A DNA stretch of 9,179 nucleotides from assembly GCA_016294985.1 (NCBI GenBank), contig JAECRW010000057.1:1-9179 (forward strand), written 5' to 3'. This document shows, piece after piece, positions 6,104 through 9,179 of the stretch. Under the pieces are notes generated by a model. The model saw only the letters and a program-made list of their open reading frames with translations, did not search any database and was not told where the DNA came from. The position numbers and the translations under genes were made by a program. This stretch comes from Candidatus Sifarchaeum marinoarchaea (lineage in GTDB: Archaea; Asgardarchaeota; Sifarchaeia; Borrarchaeales; Borrarchaeaceae). Position 1 is the first letter of the stretch. Every line of letters starts with the position of its first letter.

Positions 6104-6314
6104 TTATCATCTCCTCACGTTAACCCTGCCCTTATTCAATTTAAAAATAACGTAGATTCAAATCTATTTTTTTGTAATATGCATATTGTAGTCTTATATC
6201 ATTTATAATAGACGCTATAAGATAGAGAGACATACTGCAAACATATGAAGCAAATTGTTTTTTAGTAAGTTAAGGTATAATGGTGTAAAGTACGGTGTGA
6301 GGAGTGGCACGCTT
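6104..6314. promoter_or_regulatory. Divergent promoter region between the GTPase and TPR genes
   Basis: This spacer must carry promoters for both directions. A perfect inverted repeat, TAGATT-CA-AATCTA at 6153-6166, is followed on the plus strand by seven T (6167-6173), a terminator-like or operator-like structure although no plus-strand gene ends just before it. TATA-like sequences include TTTTTAAATT on the minus strand near 6137-6146 (for the GTPase) and GTATAATGG near 6275 (for the TPR gene). GAGGAG at 6299-6304 is the likely ribosome site of the TPR gene. Promoter choices are guesses from sequence pattern. Confidence 0.35.
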
Positions 6315-6461
6315 ATGTTTGAAACGAAGTCACCAGAAGAGTATCTTGAAAAGGGAGAAGAATATCTCCAGCAAGGAGAGTACGAAAAGGCTATAAATGA
6401 ATATGAAAAGGCTATAAAGGCTGATCCAAACTACTTCTTTGAAAATGTAACTATCTGGTGA
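6315..6461 (+). CDS. Single-repeat TPR microprotein or truncated TPR protein
   Basis: From ATG 6315 the product is 48 residues; GAGGAG lies ten bases upstream. The frame is open back to 6255, but that extension (FFSKLRYNGVK) looks non-coding. Residues 7-40 are exactly one 34-residue tetratricopeptide repeat with the expected marks: G14, Y17, G21, Y23, A26, Y30, A33 and P38 (YLEKGEEYLQQGEYEKAI, then ADPNY). TPRs are helix-turn-helix scaffolds for protein binding and normally occur in three or more copies. Here the frame stops after FFENVTIW where a second repeat would begin, so this is either a true microprotein or the stump of a longer gene joined to its neighbour by a deletion. The TGA stop is part of the GGTGA Shine-Dalgarno of the D-aminoacylase gene, which implies coupled translation. 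Confidence 0.55.
   Translation: MFETKSPEEYLEKGEEYLQQGEYEKAINEYEKAIKADPNYFFENVTIW
6457..6461 (+). promoter_or_regulatory. Shine-Dalgarno GGTGA overlapping the TPR stop codon
   Basis: GGTGA lies six bases before TTG 6468 and includes the TGA stop of the TPR frame. It supports TTG 6468 as the D-aminoacylase start and suggests that ribosomes finishing the TPR ORF reinitiate there. Confidence 0.6.
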
Positions 6462-6467
6462 CAAATC

Positions 6468-8063
6468 TTGTTAGATATACTTGTTAAAAAAGGCAGAATC
6501 ATTAACGGGACTGGAAATCCATGGTTTAAAGGCGATATCGCCATTCAAGATGGAAAGATAGTAAAAGTAGGTGATATTCCAACATCGAATGCTAAAAAAA
6601 TAATTGATGCTGAAAGACTAATTGTAGCACCAGGTTTTATCGACATTCACTCACACTCAGACATTGTCTGGTTAGCACGCCCAACTGCTGATGAAAAAGT
6701 ACTTCAAGGTGTTACTACTGAGTTGATAGGGCAATGTGGTTTTTCAGTAGCACCAATTAAGGAAGAATATAAAGAAGAGTACAAACACTTGGTCATGGGA
6801 GTTTTAGGAAATACAGGCGTAGAATGGAACTGGAATACATTAGCTGAATATTTAGCGGTGTTTGAACTTCAAGGAATAGCTGTTAACATTGCAAGTTCAG
6901 TCGGGCATGGTGTCATCCGATTCTGCACGATGGGTATGGAAAATAGGTCTCCAACAAGTGAAGAAATGGAGGAAATGAAACAAAGTGTTGCCAAATGTTT
7001 TAATGATGGCGCATTTGCGTTTTCAACAGGTTTAATTTACCCTCCACTTACTTTCGCTACTGCAGAGGAAATTATCGAACTTTGTAAAGTTGCAACACAC
7101 TATAATGGTTTTTTAAGTATTCATATGCGAAGCGAAAGTGATAAAGTAGTAGAATCGGTCCATGAAGTTATTGAAATCGGAAAAAAAGCAGGAATTCCGA
7201 TAGAAGTCTCACATTTTAAAGCCGCTGGAAAATTAAACTGGGGAAAAGTTACTCAGACTTTAAAGTTAGTCGAAGATGCTAGGGAAACAGGCATCGACAT
7301 AACTGTGGACCAATATCCATATACGGCTGGAAGTACAACGCTTACTGCAATTCTTCCCCCTTGGGTTCACATAGGTGGACAAGAGAAACTACTCCAACGA
7401 TTAAAGGATCGAGAAACCAGAGAAAAGATAAAAAACGAAATTGCTGAAGCTGTTGATTGGGATAATTATGCAAAAGCATCGGGATGGGAAGGAATATTGA
7501 TTACTTCGGTAAAAACAGAAAAGAATAAAGATTTAGAAGGAAAAACACTCTCGGAAATCACTGAAATAAAAGGTGCAGATGATCCTGCAGAGGCTGCATT
7601 TGATTTATTAATCGAAGAAGATGCAGCAGTGTCTATGGTACTCTTTTTTATGGATGAGAACGATGTCATAACCGTATTAAAGCATCCGCTTCAAATGGTT
7701 GGAACAGATAGTATCATTACTGGAAAATACCATCCTAGGTCAATCGCCTCTTATCCTAGAATTTTAAGACAATATGTTCGCGAAAAAGAAGTTTTGACAC
7801 TTACTGAAGCTATTAGGAAGATGACTTCTTTACCTGCACAAAAAATTGGTTTGAAAGATCGCGGACTTTTACTATCAGGATTTGCCGCTGATATCACTAT
7901 ATTTGATGCAAAAGCAATTGGCGATACTGCAACTTATATTGACCCCCATCAGTTTCCAAAAGGAATTGGGTTTGTGATTGTTAATGGAAAAATCGTTGTA
8001 GAAGAGGGAAAACATACGAGAGCGCTTCCAGGGAAAGTTCTCCGAAAAACAGACTATCTCTAA
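6468..8063 (+). CDS. N-acyl-D-amino-acid deacylase (D-aminoacylase family amidohydrolase)
   Basis: The 531-residue protein starts at TTG; its first residues, LDILVKKGRIINGTGNPWF, match the usual start of the family. Enzymes of this group remove acyl groups from N-acyl-D-amino acids in the cytosol, giving a D-amino acid and a carboxylate (EC 3.5.1.81-like). The amidohydrolase layout is complete: an N-terminal beta-sandwich strand set, the metal motif HSHSD (61-65, H61 and H63), C90 in GQCGFS, H219 in SIHMRSE, H249 in EVSHFK, D414 in GTDS, and a C-terminal stretch returning to the sandwich (DITIFDA, then VIVNGKIVVEEGK). The Cys/His/His/Asp set corresponds to the zinc ligands known in Alcaligenes D-aminoacylase. 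LPPWVH (296-301) and MTSLPAQKIGL (452-462) are further family marks. Some relatives are dihydroorotase- or hydantoinase-like, so the exact substrate is open. The nearby RidA would fit imine clean-up during amino-acid breakdown. Confidence 0.93.
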   Translation: MLDILVKKGRIINGTGNPWFKGDIAIQDGKIVKVGDIPTSNAKKIIDAERLIVAPGFIDIHSHSDIVWLARPTADEKVLQGVTTELIGQCGFSVAPIKEEYKEEYKHLVMGVLGNTGVEWNWNTLAEYLAVFELQGIAVNIASSVGHGVIRFCTMGMENRSPTSEEMEEMKQSVAKCFNDGAFAFSTGLIYPPLTFATAEEIIELCKVATHYNGFLSIHMRSESDKVVESVHEVIEIGKKAGIPIEVSHFKAAGKLNWGKVTQTLKLVEDARETGIDITVDQYPYTAGSTTLTAILPPWVHIGGQEKLLQRLKDRETREKIKNEIAEAVDWDNYAKASGWEGILITSVKTEKNKDLEGKTLSEITEIKGADDPAEAAFDLLIEEDAAVSMVLFFMDENDVITVLKHPLQMVGTDSIITGKYHPRSIASYPRILRQYVREKEVLTLTEAIRKMTSLPAQKIGLKDRGLLLSGFAADITIFDAKAIGDTATYIDPHQFPKGIGFVIVNGKIVVEEGKHTRALPGKVLRKTDYL

Positions 8064-8093
8064 CTAAAGCATTTGTTCCGAATTATCTTCCTA

Positions 8094-8099
8094 TTTTTT
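8094..8099 (+). terminator. Poly-T terminator of the D-aminoacylase gene
   Basis: A TTCCTATTTTTTC stretch lies about 30 bases after the TAA stop, matching the pyrimidine/U-rich signal that ends archaeal transcription. There is no stable stem before it. The palindrome right after it (8105-8117) could contribute. Confidence 0.4.
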
Positions 8100-8232
8100 C
8101 ATAGATTCTTAAAGAATTTTATTCTCAAACCTGAAGGTTCATATAGAATTATTTTTGTAATAAGATGACAGAAAATCAAAAGAAAATCTCTCTAGTTAAT
8201 TAACTTTAACTGCGCAGGAAATTGTCATTTTT

Positions 8233-8262
8233 TTCATAATTATTCATAATTATTCATAATTA
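8233..8262 (+). repeat. Three perfect tandem copies of TTCATAATTA
   Basis: The unit is 10 bp, close to one helical turn, so any bound protein would see the same face of the helix three times. The array lies 169 bases before the actin start codon and 170 bases after the D-aminoacylase stop. It may be a regulatory array, or a simple AT-rich slippage product. Confidence 0.6.
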
Positions 8263-8418
8263 AATCTCTGTATTTCACAAAAAGCTAGGACAATTGCCAC
8301 ACTTTAATTACAAAAAAATTTCTTTATAAATGAAATCTCACGATTACTGGCAAAATCTCTATTATCTCTCAATATATCATTACTATAGACTATATTAGCT
8401 AAATAAAAGACTATATAT

Positions 8419-8423
8419 GGAGG
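8419..8423 (+). promoter_or_regulatory. Shine-Dalgarno GGAGG deciding the TTG start of actin
   Basis: GGAGG lies seven bases before TTG 8431. An in-frame TAA at 8404-8406 excludes any upstream start, and ATG 8417 is in another frame that soon closes, so TTG is the only start that fits. Confidence 0.7.
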
Positions 8424-8430
8424 AAGACCA

Positions 8431-9179
8431 TTGGAAGAAGAAGGAATTACTGGAAAGCCGTTGGTGATAGATAATGGTACTGGCCTTTCCAAGAACGGCT
8501 ATGCTGGAGAGGATCAGCCCAGAAGTGTATTCCCAACGCTAATTGGCTATCCAAAATACAAGTCGATTATGACCGATGTCGAGCATTACGTAAGAGAATA
8601 CTATATCGGCGAGGAAGCCTTGAACTTACGAGGTGTGTTGAAACTCATCTATCCGGTAGAACATGGTGTTATCAACGACTGGGACGCTATGGAGAAAATC
8701 TGGCATTATACTTTCTATAATGACCTGCGAGTTAACCCGAATGAACATCCAGTACTACTCACCGAGGCCCCTCTCAATCCTAAATTGAACAGGGAGAAGA
8801 TGACCGAAGTCATGTTTGAGACCTTCAACGTGCCTGCCTTGTATGTCAGCATGCAGGCGGTGTTGAGTCTGTATGCCAGTGGAAGAACCACAGGTATTGT
8901 GGTTGACAGCGGTGACGGAGTGACACACATCGTACCCATCTACGAAGGATTTGCCATCACCCATGCCATCTCTCGTGTCGACCTAGCGGGAAGAGATCTC
9001 ACCGAATATCTGCGACGACTATTGCGACAGCGTGGCTATTCACTGACCTCATCTGCAGAACGAGAGATCGTGCGTGACATCAAGGAAAAACTCTGTTATG
9101 TAGCATTAGATCCCGAGAAGGAGATGAAATTGGCGGAGAAGGTCTCCGGTATGGAGAAGACCTATACCTTGCCTGATGG
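8431..9179 (+). CDS. Eukaryote-like actin (lokiactin), N-terminal 249 residues; continues past right edge
   Basis: The frame is open to the edge and aligns collinearly with eukaryotic actin. Visible marks are phosphate loop 1 DNGTG (14-18) with K21, YAGEDQPRSVFP (24-35), YPVEHG (74-79, H78 in the place of actin His73), WHYTFYNDLRVNPNEHPVLL (91-110), TEAPLNP (111-117), Q142 in MQAVLSLYASGRTTG (the catalytic Gln137 position), phosphate loop 2 DSGDGVTH (159-166, D154 and H161 positions), DLAGRDLTEYL and SAEREIVRDIKEKLCYVALD. All nucleotide-binding and hydrolysis residues in this half are kept. Identity to actin is far higher than that of MreB, ParM or crenactin. The oddity is the D-loop region (about 40-58): it differs in sequence, lacks the GQKD motif and is two residues longer. 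The product should be an ATP-dependent filament-forming cytoskeletal protein. By eye the gene is richer in G+C than its neighbours. Confidence 0.97.
   Translation, partial: MEEEGITGKPLVIDNGTGLSKNGYAGEDQPRSVFPTLIGYPKYKSIMTDVEHYVREYYIGEEALNLRGVLKLIYPVEHGVINDWDAMEKIWHYTFYNDLRVNPNEHPVLLTEAPLNPKLNREKMTEVMFETFNVPALYVSMQAVLSLYASGRTTGIVVDSGDGVTHIVPIYEGFAITHAISRVDLAGRDLTEYLRRLLRQRGYSLTSSAEREIVRDIKEKLCYVALDPEKEMKLAEKVSGMEKTYTLPD

Larger units (their letters stand above)
8064..8430. other. AT-rich spacer between the D-aminoacylase and actin genes
   Basis: No gene is recognised; an open minus-strand frame at 8304-8492 only shadows the actin 5' end. The left part holds a T-run terminator (8094-8099), a 6-bp palindrome ATTCTT-A-AAGAAT (8105-8117) and an imperfect palindrome with ATTCT/AGAAT ends (8121-8149). 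The middle holds three tandem 10-bp repeats (8233-8262). The right part offers TATA-like sites, TTTATAAAT at 8323-8331 and AATATAT at 8371-8377, and then the actin Shine-Dalgarno. Which TATA-like site is used cannot be decided here. Confidence 0.5.

Noticed and set aside
5915..6208. Plus-strand open frame of 97 codons
   Set aside because: It is antisense to the 5' half of the small GTPase gene and has no resemblance to a known protein.
8121..8149. Third copy of the 44-bp palindrome
   Set aside because: Only the ATTCT/AGAAT ends and a short CCTGAA core agree; arm spacing and the rest differ, so it is kept as an unrelated hairpin.
8715..8964. Two minus-strand open frames opposite the actin gene
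   Set aside because: The actin frame is unambiguous and conserved; the opposite frames are shadows.

Overview
The window looks like a piece of an Asgard archaeal genome, most likely a moderately AT-rich Loki- or Heimdall-type lineage, though the clade cannot be fixed from one window. The strongest evidence is a strikingly eukaryote-like actin running off the right edge (8431 onward) together with a compact Ras/Rab-type small GTPase (5579-6103, minus). The other gene families occur in both prokaryotic domains. Start codons are often TTG or GTG, usually with clear Shine-Dalgarno sequences.

Layout, left to right. Positions 1-2175 (minus) are one uninterrupted 725-codon reading frame that leaves the left edge without a stop: a membrane-anchored, extracytoplasmic protein with a GH57-like barrel. 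After a 308-bp gene-free gap comes a 96-codon minus-strand ORF (2484-2774) that looks like an orphan internal slice of Rad50/SbcC. Next is a plus-strand GT-C type membrane glycosyltransferase broken by a single-base frameshift near 3343 (parts 2906-3349 and 3343-4263). A small GIY-YIG nuclease gene (4470-4760) follows. It sits between two copies of a 44-bp palindromic element, one of which is embedded in the 3' coding end of the glycosyltransferase gene.

On the minus strand, the small GTPase and a RidA-family imine deaminase (5043-5504) are in tandem with a 74-bp gap. Divergent from the GTPase, a 48-codon one-repeat TPR microprotein gene (6315-6461) is followed 6 bp later by a D-aminoacylase-type amidohydrolase (6468-8063, TTG start), probably translationally coupled. 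A 367-bp AT-rich spacer with three perfect tandem copies of a 10-bp unit then leads to the actin gene.

Functional picture: the GH57-like and GT-C genes point to surface glycan metabolism; D-aminoacylase and RidA fit amino-acid salvage with clean-up of reactive imines; the GTPase, TPR microprotein and actin are the eukaryotic-signature component. The GIY-YIG gene with its palindromic repeats is the clearest candidate for a small mobile or repeat-propagating system. By eye, the actin and RidA genes are clearly richer in G+C than the genes around them.
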